DNA from: an uncultured Clostridia bacterium | Lineage (GTDB): Bacteria; Bacillota; Clostridia; TANB77; CAG-508 | Assembly: GCA_947632525.1 (NCBI GenBank) | Contig: CANRPQ010000074.1 | Coordinates: 1 to 6,153, forward strand | Direction: 5' to 3' | DNA length: 6,153 nucleotides | Shown here: positions 1 through 6,132 of the stretch, piece by piece | How the letters are laid out: each line of letters starts with the position of its first letter | Numbering within the stretch: the first letter of the stretch is position 1 | Program-made: the position numbers and the translations under genes | Notes under the pieces: model-generated | Told to the model about the DNA's origin: nothing | Seen by the model: only the letters and a program-made list of their open reading frames with translations | The model's database searches: none

Positions 1-143
1 AATGTTTTTTGGCTAGTTACACTATTACTTTCTTGTTTTTCTTTTCCATTATCTTCATCTTCTTGTGAAAGTCTAATATACAGTGCTACAGACCATATTT
101 TGTATTTTATATTATTTGTAGAATATTTTGATTTTCTTGCCAT
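1..143 (-). CDS. Large serine recombinase, N-terminus only (runs off the left edge)
   Basis: Forty-seven codons are visible, from an ATG at 143-141 to the window edge. The translation contains VALYIRLSQEDEDNG, followed by ESNSVTSQKT. This is the characteristic start of the resolvase/invertase catalytic domain of large serine recombinases: the Y-x-R-(L/V)-S motif carries the nucleophilic serine (Ser26 here) and a catalytic arginine (Arg24), and an ESNS-x-x-x-Q stretch is common in the clostridial transposon and ICE members. Such enzymes join att sites through a 5'-phosphoserine intermediate to integrate and excise elements. The ATG follows an AGAAGGGG Shine-Dalgarno at 7-8 bases and a sigma-A-like promoter, which supports the start. 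The rest of the catalytic domain, the recombinase and zinc-ribbon domains and the element it mobilises lie outside the window, so it is unknown whether the full gene is intact. Confidence 0.9.
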   Translation of the reverse strand, partial: MARKSKYSTNNIKYKIWSVALYIRLSQEDEDNGKEKQESNSVTSQKT

Positions 144-173
144 TATTCTTTCCCCTTCTCTAAAACCAAACTA

Positions 174-201
174 ATTCTAGTATTCTCATAACATTTGTCA
201 A
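174..201 (-). promoter_or_regulatory. Sigma-A-like promoter of the serine recombinase
   Basis: Read on the minus strand, a perfect TTGACA (-35) at 201-196 is followed after 16 bases by TAGAAT (-10) at 179-174. The predicted start of transcription is about 165, giving a leader of roughly 20-25 bases that contains the AGAAGGGG ribosome binding site ahead of the ATG at 143. A consensus -35 in such AT-rich DNA, in the right orientation in a short intergenic gap, is meaningful; the spacer is one base shorter than optimal. It would allow the recombinase to be transcribed separately from the small upstream gene. Confidence 0.6.
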
Positions 202-256
202 TTCACTTTACTGAAACTCTGTTAAAGTTTATTACTTAAATATAATCTTCTAAAAC

Positions 257-412
257 TTATTTCATTTTAAGTTTTAAAATATTTAGCATACAGTCATTAA
301 AACTTTTATTGTTTTTAGAATATTCCATATCAACACACATATCTTCTACTTTTAATCGATATAAACCTTTTACTTTTGTTAAATTGTCTATCTTTTTATT
401 CTGATTTTTCAA
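257..412 (-). CDS. Small protein (51 aa, TTG start) upstream of the serine recombinase
   Basis: The frame starts at TTG (412-410), runs 51 codons and stops at TAA (259-257). A GAGGAG Shine-Dalgarno at 426-421 sits 8 bases before the TTG, ideal spacing. The nearer ATG at 417-415 is only 3 bases from it and meets TGA after two codons, so TTG is chosen. The product is lysine-rich. Its central part reads KGLYRLKVEDMCVDMEY, which looks like a beta-hairpin, and its end, SFNDCMLNILKLKMK, looks like an amphipathic helix. I do not recognise the family with certainty. A short hairpin-plus-helix protein just before a large serine recombinase resembles the TnpW-like small proteins of Tn4451-type elements, but this is an analogy from layout and size. 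It lies 113 bases upstream of the recombinase on the same strand and is probably part of the same mobile element. Confidence 0.6.
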   Translation of the reverse strand: MKNQNKKIDNLTKVKGLYRLKVEDMCVDMEYSKNNKSFNDCMLNILKLKMK

Positions 413-629
413 TTCATTTTCTCCTCATATAAAGCGTTTGATATTCAATTTTATTCTTTTTAAAATGTTTTATTACAAATTGTCCCTTTGCTTAATAAAT
501 GTGTTTGAAAAAATGAAAGTGTTTAATCTTGCAAAAAACAACTAGAAATTAGTTGTTCTAATTTCTAGTTGTTTGTTATTATGAATCAAATATTTGCAAT
601 TTTTATTGCATTAGTGAATTAGGTTTTAT
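413..629. other. Intergenic region between the mobile-element genes and the surface-protein operon
   Basis: This 217-base stretch holds no convincing gene on either strand. It contains the perfect 17-bp inverted repeat at 536-574 (listed separately), a minor 6-bp hairpin (TGCAAT at 595-600, ATTGCA at 605-610) and the leader of the small TTG-started gene. No clear -35/-10 pair was found for that small gene: TTGTAA at about 478-473 has only poorly spaced AT-rich partners. If the recombinase belongs to an integrated element, an attachment-site core could lie here or in 144-256, but none can be recognised without the other end. Confidence 0.5.
531..574 (-). terminator. Intrinsic terminator of the dockerin/cohesin operon
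   Basis: A perfect inverted repeat has arms at 536-552 and 558-574 (17 bp each) separated by a 5-base loop (553-557). Read on the minus strand, the second arm runs directly into a run of six T at 538-533, the usual layout of a Rho-independent terminator. It lies about 55 bases downstream of the stop of the cohesin gene, so it should end that transcript before the recombinase module. The stem is AT-rich but long. On the plus strand the hairpin is followed only by GTTATT, so plus-strand termination would be weaker. Confidence 0.8.
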
Positions 630-1415
630 TTACGAATGTTTTCTGATTTTTTTATTAAGTATTTTAATTCTAAGAAGTATATCAATTGCTACTAATGCAC
701 ACAACGCGATTGAAGTATATATTAGTATATTTGTATGCCCTGTTTGTGGTAATGTTCCTTGTTTTACATCTTCACTATTATTGCTATTGTTATTTTTTTC
801 ACTCTGTGTGTTAGTATTTGTTGGTTCTTTGCTGTCTCCATTTACATTTTCATTATTGTTTTGATTTTCACCATTACTGCTTCCATTATTATTGCTGTTA
901 TTGTTATTATTTCCAGCTGCACTACTATCTGTTATTGTTATTTTAATTGAATTATCAGCAGTAATTACATCAGATGCTACTGTTGAACCAGTAAAGTTAG
1001 TTAATTTAATAGTGGTTTCTCCTAATTTTGCATTGCTTTTAACTTTAAAAGTAACTGTTCCTACGCTTTGTGCTGTTTTTACAACTTCTCCGTTATTAGT
1101 ATTTCCTATAATTGACCCACCTTGATAAAATGGTGCTTCCCAACTACCTGTAGCGCTTGTTGATACATATTCTAAAACAGAAGAATCAAAGTTTATATTA
1201 GCAGTATATGCTCCAATTCCTTTTTCTCCGCTTTCAATGGCAATATCTTTTAAACCAATTGTAATCGTAATATTTTCTCCCCTTTTTGCTTGGGATTTAT
1301 TTGAACTTAGAGTTGTTTTGAAACTATCACTTGCTGCATATACATTTGTTGTAAAAGCTAAGATTGCAATTAGTATTATGCCAATTATCTTTTTACTTCT
1401 AATGTTATTTTTCAT
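630..1415 (-). CDS. Cell-wall-anchored single-cohesin protein (LPQTG sorting signal)
   Basis: A 261-residue secreted surface protein likely to act as an anchoring scaffoldin. Residues 1-27 are a signal peptide with a KK-rich start, a hydrophobic core and a probable cut at VYA|AS. Residues about 31-163 look like a cohesin domain: the sheet starts TLSSNKSQAKRGENITITI, followed by GIGAYTANINFDSSVLEYV, VGTVTFKVK and GETTIKLTNF, matching the cohesin pattern of G-x-x-(I/V)-x-(V/I), a yD-x-s-v-L strand and a late f-x-v strand. Residues about 166-220 are a flexible Asn/Ser/Glu-rich linker. LPQTG (222-226; bases 752-738), a hydrophobic segment (about 229-250) and a basic tail KKIRKHS form a sortase signal, so the mature protein should be covalently linked to peptidoglycan. 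There is one cohesin and no enzyme or carbohydrate-binding module. The ATG at 1415 follows AGAGGAGA at 7 bases. It lies 57 bases after the dockerin gene with no terminator between, so co-transcription is likely. The cohesin call rests on pattern recognition; a general cohesin-fold adhesin is the alternative. Confidence 0.85.
   Translation of the reverse strand: MKNNIRSKKIIGIILIAILAFTTNVYAASDSFKTTLSSNKSQAKRGENITITIGLKDIAIESGEKGIGAYTANINFDSSVLEYVSTSATGSWEAPFYQGGSIIGNTNNGEVVKTAQSVGTVTFKVKSNAKLGETTIKLTNFTGSTVASDVITADNSIKITITDSSAAGNNNNNSNNNGSSNGENQNNNENVNGDSKEPTNTNTQSEKNNNSNNSEDVKQGTLPQTGHTNILIYTSIALCALVAIDILLRIKILNKKIRKHS
738..752 (-). other. LPQTG sortase recognition motif
   Basis: The five codons TTA CCA CAA ACA GGG (minus strand, 752-738) encode LPQTG at residues 222-226, followed by a hydrophobic stretch and a Lys/Arg-rich C-terminus. 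Class A-type sortases cut such motifs between Thr and Gly and link the Thr to the peptidoglycan precursor. No sortase gene is in the window. Confidence 0.93.
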
Positions 1416-1471
1416 ATTAATTTCTCCTCTAATCTATATTTTCTTTAAGTATTATAATTTTAAAAATATTA

Positions 1472-4400
1472 CTATTTATTCATTTGCTCTAGAACTAGTC
1501 TTTTCATTAATATTAAATCTGTTGCTGTTATTTTATTATCTTTGTTAATATCTGCTGCCTTAAATTTATCTCCTGTTAAAACCCATTCTTGTTTTTGTTC
1601 TGATACTAAATGTCTTTTTAACAATATAAGGTCTGTTGCTGTTATTTTATTGTCTTGATTTATATCCCCTACTTGTTCTTCATCTTGATTTTGCTGTCCT
1701 TCAATCCAATCAACTTCTGCTATTGCTTTTCCTTTATTTCCAGCTTCATCTTCAAATTCAAATGCAAAGTTTCCGTTTTCAGTAAAGGTATATTGTCTGT
1801 TCATATTATTGTTTGTAAGTATTATTGTTTCACTTTCATCTGTTAAAGTTGCAGTTACTGGTTTATTGGTACTTTGTTGTGTATCATAGCTAATTTTTGC
1901 TACTGGTGCTGTTTTATCTATCCAATCAACTTTTGCTTTATGCTCTTTTACTTCTATATTATCAGTATCTGTAGCATCTTTATATTTAAATACGAACTCT
2001 CCATTATCTTTAAATGTGTATTTATTGCTATATTTATTATTTGTAATTTTTACATCAACTTTGTTTCCTTTACTATCAATAACATATGGATTAATTGTAG
2101 CTACAACATCTTTATTTGTTACTTTTGTAATATCATAAGACATATCACTTGCCATAATATTACCACTTTCAAGATAATCAACTTTTATGCTTTTATATGC
2201 AATGTTGCTTGCTTTGTCAAGAAGCTTAAATTGATGATTTCCACTTTCTTCAAATGTATATTCTAAAGGATTTGCTTTTACTTGTTGTAATTTTCTTAAG
2301 CTTTCTTTCTCTTCGTCTTTTAAGTTTGTTATGCTCTTGCCGTCTTTATCAAAGTATTCTTCATTTAATTTTCCGTCTTTTGGTGTTGTTACATAAGTAG
2401 CAACTTCTGAAACTTTTCCAGTAGTGTTTTTATACGTAGTTCTTATAGTATTTCCTTTATCGTCTAATTCAATAGTTTTATACACATTATTTGAAGAATC
2501 TAGGTATGAAATTGATTTTATTTTTTTATTTTCAACTTCAATATAATTTATTTTATTATCATCTTCATCTAATAGATATACATCTTCACTTATACTATCT
2601 AATAAAATTGATAAATTTTTATTTCCGTCTAGTTCATAGGTTACATCAGCTGTTGGACTATCTTTGTCAATCCAATCTACTTTAGCTGTAGCTGAACCTT
2701 TATTTCCGTTTTTATCTTCAAATTCAAACGTAAATTCCCCATTTTCTCTAAATACATATGTGTCGTTTCCATTATTATTTGTAATTGTAATTTCTGTACT
2801 TGGATTTTCTAGTCTAGCAATTACATAGTCACTTGTTGCTTGCTTTGTACTATAATATATTCCTGCTGTTGGTATGGTTTTATCAATTTTAGTTGTATCT
2901 TCAAATAGATTTATCATTGATAGTGATGCAAACATATCATAAGTTTCTATATCTAATTTTACGTATTGCGCATATATACTTTCATTAAATGTAATATCAT
3001 ATAATTTACCATAAGTTTCACAATTTTCTACTTTTCCTGCTTCAATCCATTCTTCACCGTCTTTACTTACATATACTGTTACATTTTTTATACTATCAGG
3101 ATCATTAACTTTATATTTTGTTTGCATAAATTCTAGTGCTGATATATATCTTGGTGTATTTAATTTTAGAGTAATATATGGTTTTGTTCTTTCTTTTATA
3201 ACTGAATATCTAAAATCTGTATGCCATAATGTATTAATGTTTCCGTCAATTGCATTTGGAGCATAATATGGTCTTTTACCGTCAACTGACTGACTTAAAA
3301 ATTCTGTAACTTCTAAGTCTGAAACTCTAATATATTTTCTTTTATCTGGTTGATTATCTTCTGTAAATTTATACGTTTCTGATGTTTCACTTGCTAGTTT
3401 TGTACCTGTTGCACCTTGTCTTACTTGTATAGTTTTATTTCCAGATAATTCTGGTGAAGCTATACCATATGATGTCCATTCATCATTTTCAGTATAACGC
3501 CACTCTGTCTCTAAATTAACACCAACTACACGGTTTTCTAAGTCGTTAGCGTATAAGTTACTTAGCATGCTTTGCTCTTCAATATCAATTTTATATATAT
3601 TGTTATCTGTATAATCAGTTCCGACTATATGAACATAAATATCATTGTCTGCTGTAATGCTTTCTATTTCGTCTTTAGTTAATTGCCATTTGTGTGCTTC
3701 TCCTGCTTCAAATGATACTTCTTTCCAATTTTCTTTTTTATTTTCTTTTCCTTTTAAGCTATAATCCCAACGAATTCCTACATTATCAAAACGACTTGCT
3801 AATACAATTTTTTCTGCATCTGTTCCATCAAATGAGAAACTTGCAAGTGATGTATCTGTTTGACCAAGTAAGAAATTAGCTACAGTTCTTGTAACACCTG
3901 AAATATCTGGCATATCCTTTCTATTTGAAGAGTCATATGTTTTTCCTTTATTTAATAATTCTGTTTCTAAAAGTGTAAACTTAAATGAATATTCTACACT
4001 TGTTAATTTTTGTCCTATTTGGTCTAATAAGTTCTTCATTGGTAATGGATATGGCATTAAAGCATCTCCTAATCTTGTTGCTAGTTGATAATAGTCTTCT
4101 TCCTTTTTAGTATCATCTGCTTTATATGCATTTATTAATCCCCACCATGCATCTATATTAATTTTTTGTACTTTTAATGCTTCTTCATATATTTTTTCTT
4201 GTTTTTTTACATTGTCTTTATATAAATCAGCTGTCATAATAATTTTTTCAGCTTTTTCATAATTTGCATTATCATTAATAGCATCTTGTGATAGCATAAT
4301 GTAAGTTGCAGCCCAGCCTTCAACATAGCTGTCATTTCCCCAACCTAAAGGCATTCTTGTCTGCATCTTTTCTGATTTTCCTGATTGTGCCCAACCTGAA

Positions 4401-6097
4401 ACGTCGTTATCCATTGACCAATATCCTTGGCCTTGTTCATTTTTTCTATAATATATAATTGCAGCGTGACCTGGTTGACCTATAACTGAAGCTGGTGTAC
4501 CATGAGCTGCACGTATATGAGTTCCTAATTTTGATATACCACCACAAACAGCACCTGTTTCCTCTATATCATTTCTCATACTCATCCATGCTTTATATAC
4601 ATGGTCATTTTCAGTACTATATGTTACGCCATATTTAGTAAATATTCCTTCAAATAATTTATCCCAATGCTCATATAATTCTTCGCTATGGAAGATTGGA
4701 TTTTCAAAGTTTGGCCATACATAAGCAATATACGTATGTGGTTGTAAGTATTTCTCTTCTTCACCAGGATGAGCATCTATTCTTTTTTGTGTATATTCAT
4801 TAAGCCATATAAGTTCTTCATCGTCTGTAATATTGTTCATTACATAACGCATTTCTTCAACTGTTAATGCTTCATACCATTTTGTTTGATCTTGTCTTTC
4901 AGATACTTTGAATTTTCCTTCATCATACAATTTTTTGTATATTCTGTAACGTTCTACAGAATCTGACCTGTTACTTGGATGGTCTATTTGTGCCCAATAT
5001 CCAACTTTTGTTGCGTGTGTTAAAGAAAGTGATATTGCCATTTTCTTATACACTTCACCTTTGGTTAAATTTGGATACCATGTGTTATTTGTTTTTGTTG
5101 TATCTGTAAAATCATTTTTATATGCACTATAAAGTCTAGAAAGTTCTTTTATTGAGTTATAATAACTTCCACCGTCTGGTGCTCCACCTAATACATATAA
5201 TCTAAGATTTTCTATATCACTCATTAACCATTTTACTGCTACTTCATAGTCTTCATTTTGTTTTACAATAGCTTGTAAAAGGTCATATCCAACATTATTT
5301 ACAAAATTCCTTTGTAATAATGTTAATTCATATTTATTTATTTGATCATTTAAAGATGCATTTTTTAATTCTTCATCATATTGTTCTACAGTTTTAATAA
5401 AGTCTACATTTTGAGCTTGCTTTTCTTCATATCCTTCTTTATATAATTTTGCATTTGCATAAACTGAATGGTCTGATGCATTATTTCCATTATTATCACA
5501 ATATAGTTTTAAATATTTTGCACCTTTAATATTTATTGTTTTAAATTCAGCATTTTCATTAGCTTTTAAAACTTTTGGTTTTTCTTCTGTTTTTAATTCC
5601 CATTTATCACCATCTACTGATGTGTATATTGAGAATTTAACACCATTTCCATTATTTTGACGGCTTTCATCTACTCCTATATATGTGCTAAAGTAGTCAT
5701 AGTCATATTTACTAATATCATATATTAATGTTGAATTAGCATGAGCAGATACACCTTTTAGGAAGTGTGTTTTCTTTCCTTCTACTATTAATGTAATTAA
5801 TCCGTTATTATATTGTGTTTCTAAGTTACTGTCTAATGTAATACTTCCCCATTGTACTGACGACTTATCTTTCATGTATTCAATATCAGATAAGTATTTA
5901 CACATGTCATCAGAACTGCTACTTCCAGATAGATAATAGCTTTTACTTGCTTCTAGTTTTTTTGCAGCATATTCTTCTTTTAAATTTGAGTTTTCAATAA
6001 TGTTTTTAAGAGATAAAAATAATGTTATTAATATAGCAATAATGATTACTATTGTAAATAACAGTTTTACTTTTTTATTTTTTATATTTTTACTCAC
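1472..6097 (-). CDS. Multi-modular dockerin-bearing surface protein: NPCBM, transglutaminase-like core, F5/8C, Ig-like repeats
   Basis: 1541 residues, GTG start at 6097 with a GGGGGAG site 6 bases upstream; the stop is TAG at 1474-1472. Residues 12-30 are a membrane segment after a Lys-rich N-terminus, with no clear signal-peptidase site, so it is a signal peptide or an uncleaved anchor. Residues about 52-222 look like an NPCBM (carbohydrate-associated) module, with FLKGVSAHANSTLIYDIS, FSTYIGVDE, VKFSIYTSVDGDKW and AKYLKLYCDNNG. Residues about 230-610 form a helical region with a transglutaminase-like signature: GAVCGGISKLG (Cys518), GQPGHAAIIYY (His544) and WSMDNDVSGW (Asp563). Residues about 612-705 are helical and TPR-like, and 735-915 are beta-rich. 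Residues about 920-1066 are F5/8 type C, about 1070-1467 are four Ig-like repeats, and 1476-1537 are a dockerin with two calcium loops (GDINQDNKITATDL and AADINKDNKITATDL). Substrate and reaction are unknown; protein crosslinking, deamidation or peptide cleavage are possible. It is first in an apparent operon with the cohesin gene, so a cohesin-bound cell-surface enzyme is inferred. Confidence 0.9.
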   Translation of the reverse strand: MSKNIKNKKVKLLFTIVIIIAILITLFLSLKNIIENSNLKEEYAAKKLEASKSYYLSGSSSSDDMCKYLSDIEYMKDKSSVQWGSITLDSNLETQYNNGLITLIVEGKKTHFLKGVSAHANSTLIYDISKYDYDYFSTYIGVDESRQNNGNGVKFSIYTSVDGDKWELKTEEKPKVLKANENAEFKTINIKGAKYLKLYCDNNGNNASDHSVYANAKLYKEGYEEKQAQNVDFIKTVEQYDEELKNASLNDQINKYELTLLQRNFVNNVGYDLLQAIVKQNEDYEVAVKWLMSDIENLRLYVLGGAPDGGSYYNSIKELSRLYSAYKNDFTDTTKTNNTWYPNLTKGEVYKKMAISLSLTHATKVGYWAQIDHPSNRSDSVERYRIYKKLYDEGKFKVSERQDQTKWYEALTVEEMRYVMNNITDDEELIWLNEYTQKRIDAHPGEEEKYLQPHTYIAYVWPNFENPIFHSEELYEHWDKLFEGIFTKYGVTYSTENDHVYKAWMSMRNDIEETGAVCGGISKLGTHIRAAHGTPASVIGQPGHAAIIYYRKNEQGQGYWSMDNDVSGWAQSGKSEKMQTRMPLGWGNDSYVEGWAATYIMLSQDAINDNANYEKAEKIIMTADLYKDNVKKQEKIYEEALKVQKINIDAWWGLINAYKADDTKKEEDYYQLATRLGDALMPYPLPMKNLLDQIGQKLTSVEYSFKFTLLETELLNKGKTYDSSNRKDMPDISGVTRTVANFLLGQTDTSLASFSFDGTDAEKIVLASRFDNVGIRWDYSLKGKENKKENWKEVSFEAGEAHKWQLTKDEIESITADNDIYVHIVGTDYTDNNIYKIDIEEQSMLSNLYANDLENRVVGVNLETEWRYTENDEWTSYGIASPELSGNKTIQVRQGATGTKLASETSETYKFTEDNQPDKRKYIRVSDLEVTEFLSQSVDGKRPYYAPNAIDGNINTLWHTDFRYSVIKERTKPYITLKLNTPRYISALEFMQTKYKVNDPDSIKNVTVYVSKDGEEWIEAGKVENCETYGKLYDITFNESIYAQYVKLDIETYDMFASLSMINLFEDTTKIDKTIPTAGIYYSTKQATSDYVIARLENPSTEITITNNNGNDTYVFRENGEFTFEFEDKNGNKGSATAKVDWIDKDSPTADVTYELDGNKNLSILLDSISEDVYLLDEDDNKINYIEVENKKIKSISYLDSSNNVYKTIELDDKGNTIRTTYKNTTGKVSEVATYVTTPKDGKLNEEYFDKDGKSITNLKDEEKESLRKLQQVKANPLEYTFEESGNHQFKLLDKASNIAYKSIKVDYLESGNIMASDMSYDITKVTNKDVVATINPYVIDSKGNKVDVKITNNKYSNKYTFKDNGEFVFKYKDATDTDNIEVKEHKAKVDWIDKTAPVAKISYDTQQSTNKPVTATLTDESETIILTNNNMNRQYTFTENGNFAFEFEDEAGNKGKAIAEVDWIEGQQNQDEEQVGDINQDNKITATDLILLKRHLVSEQKQEWVLTGDKFKAADINKDNKITATDLILMKRLVLEQMNK
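1487..1672 (-). other. C-terminal type I-like dockerin (duplicated Ca-binding loop)
   Basis: Residues about 1476-1537 carry two F-hand loops. Loop 1 has calcium ligands Asp1478, Asn1480, Asp1482, the Lys1484 backbone and Asp1489. Loop 2 has Asp1516, Asn1518, Asp1520, the Lys1522 backbone and Asp1527. Each loop is followed by a helix (LILLKRHL and LILMKRLVL). The cohesin-facing positions 10-11 are Ala-Thr in both halves, and 17-18 are Lys-Arg in both halves. Both loops have Asn rather than the more usual Gly at position 6. The duplication is visible in the DNA as a 20-base direct repeat at 1518-1537 and 1632-1651. Confidence 0.92.
1697..2890 (-). repeat. Four tandem Ig-like repeats within the dockerin protein
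   Basis: Each repeat ends in a variant of F-x-F-x-(F/Y)-x-D followed by V-D-(W/Y), and starts with a variant of DK(T/S)xPTA-x-(I/V)-x-Y. Approximate positions are repeat 1 at 2663-2887 (ends KVDWID), repeat 2 at 2174-2662 (ends KVDYLE, with a long insert), repeat 3 at 1916-2155 (ends KVDWID) and repeat 4 at 1700-1915 (ends EVDWIE). A shared core is YTFTENGNFAFEFED in repeat 4 and YVFRENGEFTFEFED in repeat 1. Such bacterial Ig-like repeats usually act as stalks or spacers; here they place the catalytic and binding modules well away from the dockerin. Confidence 0.8.
2900..3340 (-). other. F5/8 type C (discoidin-like) module
   Basis: Residues about 920-1066 run from YIRVSDLEVTEF through APNAIDGNINTLWHTDF, YITLKLNTPRYISALEF, VTVYVSKDGEEWIEAG and AQYVKLDIETY. 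The AIDGN-x-x-T-x-WHT motif, the strand YITLxL and the YVKLxI strand are typical of the galactose-binding-like F5/8C fold (the CBM32 group in clostridial surface enzymes). A carbohydrate or glycoprotein ligand is likely from family knowledge; the exact ligand cannot be read. Confidence 0.85.
4298..4585 (-). other. Transglutaminase-like catalytic segment (putative Cys-His-Asp triad)
   Basis: Residues about 505-600. Cys518 (codon 4546-4544) lies in GAVCGGISKLG at the start of a predicted helix, His544 (4468-4466) in GQPGHAAIIYY at the start of a strand, and Asp563 (4411-4409) in WSMDNDVSGW on the next strand. The order and the spacings (26 and 19 residues) fit the transglutaminase/papain-like fold, where Cys begins a helix and His and Asp lie on adjacent strands. 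The segment ends in YVEGWAATYIMLSQDA. Asp565 is an alternative third residue. Activity is inferred only. Confidence 0.65.
5435..5944 (-). other. NPCBM-like module
   Basis: Residues about 52-221 directly follow the membrane segment. The recognisable elements are YLSDIEYM (start strand), ITLIVEGKKTHFLKGVSAHA, the YDYDYFSTYIGVDE strand, VKFSIYTSVDGDKWELKT, and ANAKLYKEGY at the end. This order, with the KG-x-x-x-HA motif followed by f-x-a-x-iGvD and V-x-F-x-v-x-x-DG-x-x-W, matches the NPCBM family known from clostridial glycosidases and peptidases, usually credited with glycan binding. Confidence 0.85.
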
Positions 6098-6132
6098 TAA
6101 AACTCCCCCTTTTTTTCGCCAGTATTATCTAT

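Noticed and set aside
429..444. AAAGCGTTTGAT-like sequence as a CcpA (cre) site
   Set aside because: Only the central AAGCGTTT fits; the outer TG and CA of the consensus are missing.
595..610. Small hairpin TGCAAT-TTTT-ATTGCA after the cohesin gene
   Set aside because: Six AT-rich base pairs with no T-tract is within chance for this composition; the nearby 17-bp hairpin is the credible terminator.
770..925. Trinucleotide-like low-complexity tract (ATT/GTT rich) as a repeat element or CRISPR
   Set aside because: It encodes the Asn-rich linker of the cohesin protein; the repetition is AAT/AAC codons, with no regular repeat-spacer pattern.
759..1125. Plus-strand open frames of 63 and 77 codons opposite the cohesin gene
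   Set aside because: They mirror the Asn-rich linker and cohesin coding sequence on the other strand, giving Ile/Val/Leu-rich translations, and lack plausible ribosome binding sites.
1451..1456. TATAAT on the minus strand between the dockerin and cohesin genes
   Set aside because: There is no -35-like hexamer at 17 bases (AATAAA instead) and no TG extension. A separate weak promoter for the cohesin gene is possible but not supported; co-transcription is the simpler reading.
1237..2685. Further plus-strand open frames opposite the start of the cohesin gene and the 3' half of the dockerin gene
   Set aside because: They are antisense to well-supported domain-coding sequence; their Phe/Ile/Cys-rich products reflect AT-rich composition and show no recognisable domain.
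3694..3879. Plus-strand 61-codon open frame
   Set aside because: It lies wholly within the dockerin gene in antisense, has a Leu/Phe-rich translation and no initiation signal.
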